The notes under the pieces: model-generated
What the model was told of the DNA's origin: nothing
The model's database searches: none
The model's input: the letters and a program-made list of their open reading frames with translations, nothing else
In this document: piece by piece, positions 46,618-59,527 of the stretch
Position numbering within the stretch: position 1 is the stretch's first letter
How the letters are laid out: each line of letters begins with the position of its first letter
Made by a program: the position numbers and the translations under genes
NCBI RefSeq assembly: GCF_000149955.1
Contig: NC_030990.1
Span: forward strand, 868,001-932,000
Direction of reading: 5' to 3'
From: Fusarium oxysporum f. sp. lycopersici 4287
Taxonomy: Eukaryota > Ascomycota > Sordariomycetes > Hypocreales > Nectriaceae
DNA: 64,000 nt

Positions 46618-49600
46618 CTACTGCTCTACTTCCACCTCATCAACGCCGGCGAGCTCATGATGTTGTGGCTGCCCGTCTTCGTAATCTTCGCCATCGGTAT
46701 AGTCGAACTTCTCTTGCTGCGCAATGGCTTGTGCCGACACGATCTCGGCTAGCCTCTTGAGACGAGGAGTTTGGAGCCCTGAAATATGTTAGCTTTGGAA
46801 TGTTTGTGCCAAAGGGTTCGTGTTACTTACAAGAAGGAGTATAAGTCTCGAGTGCTGTGATGACTCGAGGCTCAGCAATCTCATAAGGACCACTGTCGTC
46901 CATATCGACGGCTTGTAGGAGAAGAACATCGCTCTTCTCCGTCACGCGCGAGGCAACAGCCTTCATGATCTCGCCATTGATAGGCTGCTCGTAATCGGCA
47001 ACCAAGTATTGGTTGAGCAGCTTCTGGATCTGGTTTGGTGATAGCCTACAGTCATTAGTATGCGAGTTAGGCCAGATGGGCATCAGTACTTACATCCAGC
47101 AGATGTCCTGAATGATTTCTATGTCATTCAGGGTGGCCTTCTTGAGTTGAAGAAGCTTGGTTGCTTGCTGTACAGTTGTTAGCCTTGTCCTTGACGTAGT
47201 GAGTAGGTTGAACTTTACCATCAGATGCTCCAGCTGGAGCGTACCCTCGGGCATATCGTGGCTCTTGCACCACTCCTCGATACGGGTGATGTTGTAGTTG
47301 ATCTGGAGACCACGCTTCCATGAGAGGAAGTTTCGTCGCATGAGCAGGTCATTGAACGCTGTCACACCCACCAATCTCAGAAGCTCAGTGATGGTCTGTG
47401 TAATGATGGAGTCCTCTAGGTAGTAAGCCTTCATGGCACGGAAGACGCTGTTCAACAAGCTGAGCAGGTTGTCCATGCTGTAAGCGGGGGTTGAGTTCGA
47501 TTGCAGGAGCTTGCCCAAGAATCGACTGCTTTCGTTGGTAACAAAACCAGGGAGAGACTGGGACTCGATGATGGCGGGAATAATCATCTTATGCAACTTC
47601 TTCTTCAACACCTTCATCCAAGTGTGGTAGATGTTAAACTCCAAGCTCTCAAGATCATGCTTGACGATCTCGAGAAGACGATCGTACTCATAATTGTCCG
47701 ACTTCTGAGCCTCATACCAGTCCTCGGCGAGGAATACAAACGACAACATCTCGTGGACGTTGGATAGCCAGAAGGCGCCGGGGTTGACGGCCTCGTCACC
47801 ATCGTGCTGCATCACCTCCTGTTGGATGGACTGCATCACGTTGGCCAAGAAACGTTCAGACTCCTTCACAAAGCCGTTGTTCCACATCTCTGATGTAACC
47901 AAGTTGATGAGATATGAAGGGAAGAGCACCTCCTTGTCCGAAGGAGGAGGAGTGCTGCTGGGTGAGGGGATCTTGAGGTTTCGGATCAATCCCATTGTTA
48001 CCTCCTCATTGAGGCCATCCTCGTCCGCGAGAAGCGTCTCAAGTTCCATCTCGATATTATCAACGCCAGGTAGGAAGGTCGAGCCAGAAAGGTTCTGACG
48101 ATGCGCCGTGCCAGTAACAGCCATGGAAACCGGCCGAGGGTTATAAGTACCGCTAAAGCGATCAAGCTCCCGCGGTTCCGCACCGGCACTCCGACGCTTA
48201 GGCTTTTTGGACGAGACGAGGTTGATGAGACCTGAAGGCGCCGAAGCTGCAGGGGCGGTACCGTTGGCAAGCTCTCCGTTGAGGGGGGCATTCCTTCGAG
48301 CCAGCTCGAGGGCATCCCGCAGAGACTCCAGCTCCTGTCTGAGACTCATGTTGTCCTTCTCGTGTTGTGTGCTTGACCTTCTGGCTGTCTCCAGCTCTGA
48401 ATTTGTGGCTCGCAGAGATTCCCTGAGTTCTCTCTCCTCCTCTTGCATCCTCTTGATGTTGGCGGTTGACTCGTCGAAGGCAATCTGGAGCTTCTTCATC
48501 TCGTCTTCCATAGCTTGTAGGCGGGCGACCGCAATACCTGCTTGGTTGGCTTCTGTCTGAAGCTCCTTGGTTCGGGCCTCGAGGTCGTTGTGTCGCTTCT
48601 TCCAAGACTTGATCTGTCCTTCGTAATTCTCCACTTGCGAAGCCAGACCCTTGTTCTTCTCCTTCATTGAGCCCAAAGACTGTGTCAACTCGACGACCTT
48701 GTTTTCAAGCTTGTAAGAAATCTGCTTCAAGTCACGAGCCTCCTCACGAATCTTCTTATAGTCCTTTCGAGCACTTCTTCCGCGCCACAAGCTCTGGATG
48801 AGGACAACCTTGTTGCGGTATTGTCTCCAGGCTCGCAATTGTCTTCTCGATCTCCAAGAACGCTGGATCTTGAGAGCAGCATTGCCGAGACGTTCCTCCA
48901 TAATGTTCTTTCGTCGAAGATATCCCTTGGCAGCAGACTCGAAGAGAACCATGTCTTTCCTGATTTGTTGATAGGCCTTGCGTTGCTTAGATCCCTTCCA
49001 GACTCGCTGAATGGTAGTAGCAGCCCTGATAGTGCGAAGCTCCTGGACCTGTTTCCTGGCCTTCCATGACCTGATAGCAGCCTGGGTCATAACGATGGCC
49101 TCACGGGCCTCAAGGTAGCGTCGTCGGTAGTATTTGGCTCTCAAGTTCTTCTGGATCATGATAGCACAGTCGTTGAGTCGAGTTGTGCGGAGGTTCTCCA
49201 GGAAAGCAAGCATACCAGCTCGGAAGAAAATCTTGGTGAGACCAAGCTGATACTTGTCCATACCCTTGCTGCTACTTGTTCCGAGAGCCTTCTTAAGGAT
49301 AGCATCGGCCATCTCGCGGATCTCCGAAGTCCACTGATCAGACTTCACAAGCATGTAGTAACGAAGGGCAAATTCCTCATATGTCCAACGAGTAGGGTAA
49401 CCAGCACAACTAATGCGAACCGTCTCGAGGACACCACAAGCACGAAGCTGGCTAAGAACCATGGGTCCCTCGAACTTCCATGCCTCTTTGGCCTCATTAG
49501 GCTTGATACATCGGATGTAGTGGACATCAGTATTGTTGATGGTGCTCATAAGCTCGATAAGCGAAGATCGGAAAATACCTCCCAAAGTGGGCTTCCTGTT

Positions 49601-51726
49601 GACAGCCACGCCGATCTTCCTACCAGCGGCGGGCTTAACGGAGCTGGAGCTTGATGAGGCGGCATCCTTTTCTCGTACAGCTGAGGCGGCATCAAGAACA
49701 GTCTTCAAGAACTCATTGCTTGTGGCACGCAAGACAGCCATGTGCTCGTCAGGGACGGTATCTCGGTTCTTCTCAATGAAGCCCTCAGATTCGTAGGTGA
49801 CGTCGATGGCATAATGGCAAACGGTGAAAGCAGACTTGCCGAACCGAGGCTTCTTGTAGAACTTGTGCTTGTCGGGAGTAAAGTTGTGATGAAGCTTAGT
49901 AACGAACTGCTCATCAGAACCCATGGGGAGACGAGACTCTTCATCAAGCAGAGACAGAATACCCATGCGACCCTCAATCAGGTCGATACAAGGCTGGTTG
50001 TCGGAGAAGTCGATGAAGGTCCAATCGATCTCTTCCCTGAGGTACTCCTCCTGCTCCAGCTTGAAGACGTGCTGGTTGAATTCCTGCTGGAGCTTTTCGT
50101 TGGCATAGTTAATACAGAACTGTTCGAAAGAGTTCTTGGCGAAATGCTCGAAACCATAAATATCCAAAACACCAATAAATGAGACAACTCTATTCAACAC
50201 TTCCTCAGCAGCCAGACTATGGTTGATGATATCCACAAGCCAGTCGAACAAGCTTGAGTAGATGAACTTGGCAACGGAATCTCGAACAACAATGGCTTGC
50301 GCTTGGCTGAGGTTGGAGGTGATCTTCTCGCCACGGGTAACGAGCTGCTTCTTGACGATCCATCGGGCGAACTCCTCGGCCTTGACACCGAGAATGGCAC
50401 AAGCACGCTCCAATGAAGGTTCGTTGGGTGCCAAAACACTGTCGTTGCGCGATGCAGTGATCTTCACATTTCCGAGATGCAGAAGACCAGCCAACAGCTT
50501 GAAGATGTCAGCTTGCTGGGCATCTGTGACACCAATTGTCGACAGGGACTTCTTGGTAGCCTCGAACTCGGCCTTGTCGTCCACGCCATCAATTGTTGGG
50601 CAGTTTCCTTGGTTCAGGTACTCGAACTCCTCGATAGGTAGCAGGTTAAGCTCCTCGCGCTGTTGGTCTGACGCACCAGCGACGAGCTGGTAGAAAATGT
50701 GGTAGTTTCGCTCCTTGAGGGGCTGGAAAACCAATCGAGAACGCTCAAGAAGGTATGTCCTGATCTTGGCACCGATAATATTTGTGTGCTCGTCAAACAT
50801 AATCTCAATGTACTTTCCGAATCGCGACGAGTTATCGTTTCGAGTCGTCTTGGCGTTACCGAACGCTTCCATGATAGGGTTAGTCGCAAGGATCTGCTCT
50901 TCCGTCTCGCTCATGGACTCGGCTCCTCGTTTGGAGCGTCCACCGGGGTTGTCGGGCGATTCTCTGGTAGCGAAGTATCGCATGATATACTTGGCGCTGA
51001 CAGTCTTACCAGCACCAGACTCTCCAGAGACAACTACTGTCTGGTTCTTCTTGTCGCGAACCATGTCCCTGAACCACAGGTCAGTATGGAGTGGGGAAGG
51101 CATGTGAAGATGCGGGCTTACATGAAGGCTTCCTCAGCAATAGCGAACAAGTGGGGAGCTTGTGTCGCTCGCTGTCTTCCAGCATAAACCTGTACCATGC
51201 CCGGAACGTAGAGCGAATCGACTCGTGCGAAGGGGTTGGTGGCAATGAGGACGATACCACTGTAGGTGTAGATCTCCTTTTGCAAGTATCGTAATCGAAT
51301 CGCCTGTAGAACTACAAGGTATCAGCACCATTGTCCCAAGACCACGGAAAGTAATCTTGTGTTTGGACATACCAGCAGGTTCGTTAAGATGGGACAAATT
51401 TGTAAGATCGTCGCTTGCTTCGAGCATTGTCGGGTTCATCAAAGGAGGGAGAGACGGATCGTTACCGCTCTGTAGGGCCTCCGCAGTGACCTCGATATCT
51501 TTGGTCTAGATGAGAAACATCCTGTCAGTTTCGTGATCCCAAACAGTGAGCGCCAATAGCATCATTGAACGCAGTTAGAGAGAAAACTCACGTCGCCATT
51601 CTCAAGCTGGAAGGTCAGTTTGACTTTGGACCCATCAACGGTCTTGTTGATGAGCTCTGAAGCAACCCAACCTTCAGCAGTGTCTGGCTGCCAGGCTCTT
51701 GTGCCAACCTCGTAGGCCGATGCCAT
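46618..51726 (-). CDS. MYO2: Class V myosin heavy chain
   Basis: Seven exons (51592-51726, 51373-51505, 51122-51311, 47219-51068, 47094-47167, 46831-47045, 46618-46778) give 1585 residues. The start MASAYEVGTRAWQPD is the usual fungal N-terminus. The motor domain has the P-loop GESGAGKT, switch I NDNSSRFGKYIEI, switch II DIYGFEHFAKNSFEQFCINY and HYIRCIKPN. Six IQ motifs follow (from AIMIQKNLRAKYYRRRY to VVLIQSLWRGRSARKDY), then a coiled coil of about 200 residues, and a C-terminal DIL cargo-binding domain (SYLINLVTSEMWNNGF; SRFLGKLLQSNS; WMKVLKKKLHKMI). It carries secretory vesicles and organelles along actin to hyphal tips. The intron at 47168-47218 is in frame and would be read through if missed. 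The tail is short and acidic. Length and order match A. nidulans MyoE/yeast Myo2. Confidence 0.97.
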
Positions 51727-54108
51727 GATGGCGATATGACCGGGCGCAAGGCCGGTAAGTGAAGGAACAGGAGGTGAATGCGACTATGTCGAAGCGGTAT
51801 CGGCGATTATTGTGCTAAGGGGCTGAATGGCGGTAGGAGGCAGACATTCGCCAGCAGCTGTTCGTAGATGAAGCAACGGGGCCTGCCGGGGAAAGATTGT
51901 GGTCGTCAAAACGCCGCTGATGACAAATGCAAGGAGGCGTTATGCGATCTTGAATCGTTTAAAGTGTGCGGTCGAACGGTTGTTGGATGCTTTGCGCAAA
52001 TCGTCCAACTTTTGGGTACACCGGTGCCCCGTAATCCAAAGTACGGTGGGTGAAGGTGGGTGGTAGAAAAGGACCCTGAACCTGAAAAGGGCGGGAGAAA
52101 CGGGCTTTGTACACTCTTTTTCTCACTTCCCACACAAGGACACAAAGAACTCGCCGACAAAAAAGAGGTCGGGCAAGATTAGAGAATCCGCACAAGGCAA
52201 AGGCAAGGCAAAAGGAAAGACCTTGAAGAATAGGTCAAAAGTTATGGATGCGGTCGGTGATGCCAGCACGCGTTTTGCTCCTGATTGAAAGGGCCGGATG
52301 GACACTGCAGCCGCACGGGGCACGTTGGAGGTCGAGGAACAGGGGGGCGGGGCATTCGCCGTTAGAGGAATGCAGTACCTAGGGGCTCAGCCATTGGTAT
52401 TTCTACAGTGCATCACTAGCATCGAGATACCAATCACGATCGATTTGAATACCTACAACTCTACGACGCCCACCCAGCCTTTCAGTTCCTGGAAGCTCCT
52501 GTCTTCAGAAGAATTAGGGGCTCTCTCTGCCTGGACACTCCCGCGAGCCAATGAGGGGCCGACCCGTCCGCGTATTCGACCTTGTCTTGTCTTCCTTGGA
52601 TCTGGGGTGAGAAACAAGCGAAGGACAAATGCATGCATTTTCTTAGAGATAGCTCTTGGAATTGAGTCGACACTGTGTCTGTCATGATTTACCATGTCAC
52701 GGAATTGGACATGAACATCAGCCCGTGGTGAGACTGAGACTGTCACTGAGGACAGATACATAGGAATTATTGGGGTTTGTTGGAGCTAATGCTCAAAAAA
52801 TGTTACGCCGCAGGCCCCTTAATTGACATTTGACGATCAAACGCTCCGAGATCGAAATCGCACTGTCTTGATACAACTTCACCGACTGTATTTGCAGTAA
52901 CGATCACAAAAGCTGTGTGTATAGGGACTGTGCAGTTACTGGACACAATTCGTATGTACTCCTAGAATATTTGAAGTTTGACTTGGTGTTCTGAAAGACA
53001 AAGATCGCAATGCCATGGTTCGCCAGAGTTGATATACCAATCATCATGAACCAATTCTCTCAGACTTCAATAGTCAATCAACAAGCCCAAAGATGAAACC
53101 CGCCGGTCACATTGATGAACAAGGCCCGATCCTCCAAAAAGGAGATGCCAATTCCAAAAAATACTGGGGAACTCTTGAACCCTAGTAACCGATTAATATA
53201 TCCCCACCATAACCCCAAGACTAGGAACTGAGTCCATCAAGGACATTTTTGAAGGATCAGCAAGGTACAATCGTAATAGCCAGGCAGCTCGGAGGAGCCT
53301 GTTCGCCGAGAGTATCACAGATTCAACCTCGAATTCCGAAGGTACATTATCTTCTTCAGGTCCGAACTTCTCGGCAACCGCACGGCTATGCAAATGCACC
53401 TCATATCCCCAACATTTTATTATCGACAAGCCATAGTTTGACGTCAAACGACTCTGCAGCTTACGCCAACAGTTGACGAACTCTATGCATGCTTATCTCA
53501 GCTCTTTCGCGGAACTGAAGTTAGCCTACAGAGGTACATAAAGGTCAACAAAGTGATGGTCCTTCGGGATCCCCTCTCGATTCGCACCGGATTGGTCCTA
53601 TTTTGGTATTCTAAGTTGCGTTGAAGCTCAAATGTTTCTGTTCGTTGAATTCATCCATGCCATATTACTCCATACAGTGCCACCGACTAGCCCAACCAGT
53701 CGGTTGCGAGCTTTTACCTTAACTTAATCAAGCACCAGCCGCAAAAACCAGCCCCCTTTTGATTTGATCCACGCTCAAGAATGGAGTACGTACCCGTATC
53801 TGGCGATTCCGACTCTGTTTGCATCATCCATAGCAAAACCTCCTCCAGCCACGATCATCCAGTCGCGACATGGGGTTTTGAATTGCTCATGCCTTCATTG
53901 ACCTTAGCCAATGCATCAATGCGTCAACCGCGTCCGGGAATCAAGGACCGGATCAAAACGAACGGGCCGCCCCCTTTATTTCCCCCTTCTCCATGCATTC
54001 AAAGTCCCGTGCGTTTGTTGGTCGCATTGCGTTTCTTTTTACTAAGTTATCGTAGTTCAAGGGTAAGGGTTGAACCTCACAACCACCGAGTGATCCATGC
54101 CTCTTTTC
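51727..54108. other. Long intergenic stretch upstream of myosin
   Basis: 2.4 kb without a recognisable gene. Small ORFs (for example 52298-52687 and 53781-54131) have no family signature or splice support. The first ~400 bp are the myosin promoter. Confidence 0.45.
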
Positions 54109-55837
54109 TTAGTACAGGATACGGGTCATGATGCGAGCTGTGCGCGAACTGTCAGTTTATGGCATTGAGCTTGTCTCACTTGACTCAACTTACCGCTGAG
54201 AGCCTCAAGACTGTCATAGATGTCCTTGATCTGCTCATATTTGATACTGCTAATATCGGCCATGAGGTAGGCGTTGTCGCCTCTGCTGTCGGAAATCTGC
54301 TTGTCGACGTTGTGGTCGCCGAGAATCTCGTTGACCTTTCGGAGCACACCAGGAACGTTTCGGTGAATGAAGATGACCTATGATTTTGGGTTAATATTGA
54401 GCATGTCAAATTCGGGTTTCGGCATAGACTTACACGAGCGGTATCGGGCTCGTCGGAAGTCAGCGAACGGAGCTGGACCTCGGGGATGTTGACACTGCCC
54501 AGAGTGATACCCTGGTTGATGTAGCGAACCAGAGCCTCGCTGACTATGTGGGTGTCAGTGATGAGTTCAATGTGATGTTCTAAGTGTGCACTTACCCTCG
54601 ATACCAATGGCACGCTGAGCCTCCTCAGTGCTACCACCGATGTGAGGTGTCAGGATAAGGTTCCTCAAGCTTCGGAGATCCTCGCCCCAGGCGTTGAGGT
54701 CGTTGGTGAAGTAGTCACCGTTGGCAGCGGGCTCAGCGGGGAAGACATCAAGAGCAGCACCAGCAACCTTGCCAGCACGGCTAGCCTTGATGAGAGCGGG
54801 AATATCGACAACGCTACCACGGCTGGCGTTGATCAGGTAGGCACCAGTCTTCATCTGCTCGAACTGGGGAGTAGAGATCATGTTGCGTGTCTCGGGGAGA
54901 TCAGGGACGTGGAGGGTGACAAAGTCAGCCTCACCCAAGAGCTTCTCAAGTGTAGGAACCTGGTTGGCAGTTCCCAGAGCCATCAGGGTAATAACATCGT
55001 AGTAGATGACGTTCATACCCATAGCCTCAGCGAGGACGGACAGCTGAGAACCAATGTGACCGTAGCCAACGATACCCAGAGTCTTGCCTCGAATCTCCCA
55101 GCACTTGGAGCTGACCTTGTTCCAGGTGCCTCGGTGCATCTCGTTGGATCGATCGCCAAGCTGACGGGCAAGAACGATGATCTCGGCGATGACCAGCTCA
55201 GCGACACTGCGTGAGTTGGCGAAGGGGGAGTTGAAGACGGCAATACCATTCTTGGCAGCGAACTCAAGGTCGACCTGGTTGGTACCGATACAGAAGCAGC
55301 CGATGACGAGGAGGTTCTCGGCCTGTCGGAGGACCTTCTCGGTGAGCTTTGTCTTGGAGCGAATACCGATGACTTGGACGTCACTGTGATCACCATTTAT
55401 TAGTATTCATGGTGGGGTGTATGGAGCTCATGGACGAGGGGTATTTGTGAAGCCGTCGATGGAGGGGCACAGCACAACTTCATAAAAAAAAAGTTGAGGG
55501 ATGGCGGGGTATTTTTGCGAACTCACCGAATCTTCTCAATGAGCTGGTCCTCAGGAAGAGAGGTCTTGAGGGCCTCGACCTGGTAGCCCTGGGCCTTCAG
55601 GATCTCCTGGCCGGTGACATTGACGTTCTCGAGAAGTAGAATCTTGATATCCTTGGTGTTGAAAGGCTTCAAGTTCTTGGGCGCGCCACGGTTAGGGAGG
55701 TTGGCGCTCCAGCTGGGAGGAGACTGGAAAGAAGCAAGCGGCGAGGTGGCCACGTTCTTATCCCAGCTGTGAGAGACCTCGCCGCGCTGGGCAGCAGCAG
55801 AGAGGTTGCTGGCGATGTTTTGGGGAGCAGGCGTCAT
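54109..55837 (-). CDS. SER3: D-3-phosphoglycerate dehydrogenase
   Basis: Five exons (55527-55837, 54596-55383, 54434-54543, 54194-54377, 54109-54137) give 473 residues. I start at MTPAPQNIASN; the frame further upstream has only TTG. Segments are KILLLENVNVTGQEIL, RSKTKLTEKVL, the NAD-binding GIVGYGHIGSQLSVLAEAMG, VTLHVPDLPETRNMIS, NASRGSVVDIPAL, GAALDVFPAEP and the catalytic ILTPHIGGSTEEAQ. A C-terminal ACT domain (HRNVPGVLRKVNEILGDHNV; YLMADI) provides serine feedback inhibition, and the protein ends ARIMTRILY. It oxidises 3-phosphoglycerate, the first step of serine synthesis in the cytosol. Choosing acceptor CATAG at 54544-54546 over the nearby TCAG keeps VSEALVRYINQG in frame. Confidence 0.96.
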
Positions 55838-57994
55838 GATGAAATGTGTCAACGGTCGCGGTCGGTGTGGTGTTGTTGGAGAAGGGTGGAGGGGTCGTAA
55901 AACAGCGGGGGGTTTAGATTCGGAGGGAGGAATTGGAGAGCTAAGGTCGTTTGAATGTGAACAGCGGAGGTATCAAAGTATTGCCCGCTATCTAAGAAAG
56001 GATGAGATTATGGTGTGTTGAGAAATTAGAATACTAGAAAGGAACTCGGACGATGATGAGGGGAGTCAATTGGTTTTATGATGCCACCGAAATCTACCTA
56101 TGAGCTATGATGAGATGACTCCAGTCTAGCCAGTGCTGACAATTCAGGTCGCGACGGGCCGGATGCAGCACCAGAATTCAGGCAAATAGACGTCTACCGA
56201 CTTCCGCAAACTGACTCATCCTGGGCATTTGATGCCATCACTGCCGAATCAGAGGGCATCTACAAGTAAATAGAGCATTCGTTCGGGGTACCCTTGCGGC
56301 TCTTAGTCGCATTTACACTACATGAACGTGGGAGTGGAACATTGCGGACGTGACACCTTTGGCATAGGAAAACTTTTTACGTACATTAGTCCGCTGTCGG
56401 CCACGAAAGAGCTCGCTCAGTTCGTTGGACCATTTATAACAAAGAAAACGAGGTACAAGCCGAATATACCCTTCGGCGTTTTGGGCTACCACGCCGCTAA
56501 CAATACACTCAGCCCTGGACAGAACCACTTAAAAAAAAAATGCTGTGACAGCGGTTGTTTGTTCACTTTGGCCCTTGACCGAGACCGGAAATGCCACCAT
56601 GCCGTCACGCAATGGCGTCAATCTCTGCATCTCCCGGCGCCCGGTTGCTAGGGATAGGTACAGCAGTGCGTTACCGCTTCTAGCAGTCCCGCTGGCGGAG
56701 GTGATTCTATTCGGTGTGCGGCGTAGTCGGAGGATATGCAGGCCGGCGCGGGATGCAGCGGAGCTGAGCGGCGGATAGACAGACGGACGTCCGTTTATTG
56801 GTTTCATCCGTCAACTCAATCATGTTGACATTTCATCTTCTATCAGTGTATTTTAAAGTCAGCTAACGTACTGATATGTTTCATCATAATTGGTCCCGGG
56901 TGCGATTGAGTTGAGGGTTTGTCAGTCAGCTATCCGATGAAGCACCTTTGTCCAATCATACCCTACCCTATAGGTTGACAGTAAAGTATTATTTCTATGA
57001 TATTCCAGTTTATATCTTTCAGAGACTGGATAACGATTAGAGACTTAGATCAGTGGTGGTCTTCTACTGATCAAGAAGCCGTGTGCTTTGAAAGATACAC
57101 AGCTGAAACTTTGAGGAAGTCTATGGGATACAAGCAATATTACGAGACGCCAATGATGAGTGTAGGATATATCATAGTCAACACAGCCTATGTAAACAAC
57201 ATGACTCGCCGTCCTGTGACGTACCATGCATATCCCCCGGGTCACAACTGAGACATTGTCGTCGTGGCGTCGACTCCAAACATGTCTTGCATTTTTGTGG
57301 TGGTAATAACGATCTCACCGCATTTCGATAGACACGAGTATGAAGCCACCACGTCAAAACACAGTAAACACAGAAAGCAGAGACTAAGAGGAATAATCAA
57401 GAGTACACAGACAAAGTCGATATATTACTGCAACAACATACAACTTATTGCATTATGGCAGAATCATTCTCTATATATTATGCACCTGGTAAGCCCTTGC
57501 ACCCTTCCCTGTAAGAACCATCCCTCCTGTCACTACCTTACATCCATGCCAGGAACGAAAATCAGCGTTATTTGCAAAAACAAGTAAAACACAAGACAGA
57601 GAACCCCTGAAAACGAAGTAAGAGAAAAAGGCTGCAAAAAAGAGGAGGGCAACATAATAATCGCGCGGGGCCGACTTGTGCCCTCTGGCTGTGTGTCTGT
57701 CTATCAACGTGGTTTCCAGTCCCAGAGTTTGCTCGCAAAAACCATAGGTTTTTTTTCTTGCAAACGATGCCTATCAAATGACGATGCTACCTTTTTTGTT
57801 CTGAAAAACGGCACCGGCTGGATCGCCGACCTGTTTCAACCGCTTCCCATTTCTGTAGCCTTTTTCTTCCCGTCGTTCACCGCCCGCCCTTTTTTCCTGA
57901 GTAGGTCGGTGACTTAGATGAAATCCTTAAAACCGATAAAAGCCAATCATGTCATGAGTGAGAATATGCGTTACGTCGCGCTCTATCGCGCCGC
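55838..57994. other. Intergenic, no recognisable gene
   Basis: 2.2 kb: SER3 promoter on one side, NAP1 3' flank on the other. An open frame at 56997-57251 (84 codons, plus) has no recognised motif. A/T homopolymers occur at about 56530 and 57750. Confidence 0.45.
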
Positions 57995-59527
57995 TCAGCT
58001 CTGTTTGCACTCAGCAGCCTCCTGCTTAGGCTTGCCAGACTCATCCTGCAGATAAAAGTTAGTTTAGTTCTAAAAGTGAGCAAAGGGTTTGCCGCGAGGT
58101 AACGTACGTCGTCGTCAGACTCCTCCTCGTCATCGTTCTCCTCGCTCAGGTCATCCTCGTCCTCATCATCATCGTCGTCGAAATCGGCACCATCAAGCTC
58201 ATCGTCGGAGATCTCCTCGAAAGCCAGAGCCTCACCGGTGAACCAGTCGATGGCGCGGGGGATGAGCTTCTCCTTGATGTCCTCACCGAGCTGGTAGTCG
58301 AGCTCGAGGCGCTCCTCGATGTCGGACTCGGCATCCTCGTCATCGTCATCGGTGGGAGCCTTGGGTGGCGAGAAGAAGTTGAAGAATGACTCGGTAGGAA
58401 CGGTCTTCTTGACAATTCGGGTCTGCTTTGTGTCTAGAGTTGGGTTAGTCGCTAAGTTCAAAGAACCAAGGGGGCATCCCCCAAAATTATCGCTTACTCT
58501 TGTTTCGCTGCTTCTTGCTCTCGACTCGGACAGTCAAGTCCTTGCCAGGCAACCACTCAATCTTGTCACCCTCAGCGTGGTCGTAGATGAAGTCACCACC
58601 GTAGCCACTCTCGTTCTGGTAGTAGTATGTCTTGGTAATGGTGGTGTTCTTGAAGAAATCGTTAGGGGCAAACTCGAAGATGAGACGGAAACCAGGCTTG
58701 TCAAGGTACTCCATGCGGATGTCGGTGAGGTGCTTGAGGGCAGCCTCATCACGGTCAGTGATCATCTCAGCGAGAGAGATCTGGTTCTTCATGGCGGAGA
58801 GCCAGAACTCGGGGATACCGGAAACGTTGTCGGGGACATCGGACTTCTGCTCAGACTTGGCAGCATCCTCAGTCTCGGGCTCATCGTCCTCCTCACCGGC
58901 CTTGATCTCCTCCTCAGTAGGCTCAGTCTTTCCGTTGATAATGGCGGAACGCTTCTCGTAGAGAGGGGAGAACTTGGCGAAGTACTTCTTCTCGAGCTGG
59001 AGAACCTCTTCTTGGAACTCAGCCTCGAGCTTGGAGTGATCCTTCTGGATGCCCTTGAGACCAGCGACACGTCGGCGGACGGGAGCGGGCAGGGACTCGA
59101 TGTAGCCCGAAGATTGGCCCACGAGGGAGCCGAGGCGACCCTGAATCATCTGGATAAGCTTGGGGTTTTGGGCGAAAACTGAAGCCGCGGCGGCACGGTC
59201 CAGATCCTCTGCATCGGGGTTAGACCATGATATTGATGTCGAAGGGATTGGTTCATGATAAGTCATGAAAAACCAAAAAGAGATACTCACCCTCCTTGAT
59301 ACTAGCAACGCCCGGCTGTTGAGCGTGGGAAGAGATGGGAGCAGCAGTTGCGGGTGTGTTCTGAGGCGTACTGGTCGAAGGTGGGGTAGTTAGCATCGTG
59401 GATCGTGAAGCGGCGGGCAAGCAAAGAAACAAACAATCCAAGGCAGAAGATTGATATTGCAAGGTAAAGAAATAACTTACGGAGCCACGGCGTCCTGAGC
59501 ACGCTTTCCACGAATGGGCTCGGCCAT
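57995..59527 (-). CDS. NAP1: Nucleosome assembly protein 1
   Basis: Five exons (59481-59527, 59291-59370, 58498-59208, 58108-58433, 57995-58045) give 404 residues. It begins [16 protein letters not shown]. The NAP fold is shown by [19 protein letters not shown], the long dimerisation helix [70 protein letters not shown], and the conserved [18 protein letters not shown] very acidic region follows ([19 protein letters not shown]) that binds histones. A final exon, [16 protein letters not shown], ends close to a CaaX-like but unconvincing motif. The protein is an H2A-H2B chaperone that shuttles between cytosol and nucleus and also acts in cell-cycle kinase control in fungi. All introns are canonical, with CTAAC branch points. 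Confidence 0.96.

Noticed and set aside
56997..57251. 84-codon plus-strand ORF in the SER3-NAP1 intergenic region
   Set aside because: Composition is mixed, no domain or splice support and no start context; kept as non-coding.
58319..59182. 287-codon open frame antisense to NAP1
   Set aside because: It is the mirror of an acidic, codon-biased gene; its Leu/Val-rich product has no signature and NAP1 is fully supported on the other strand.
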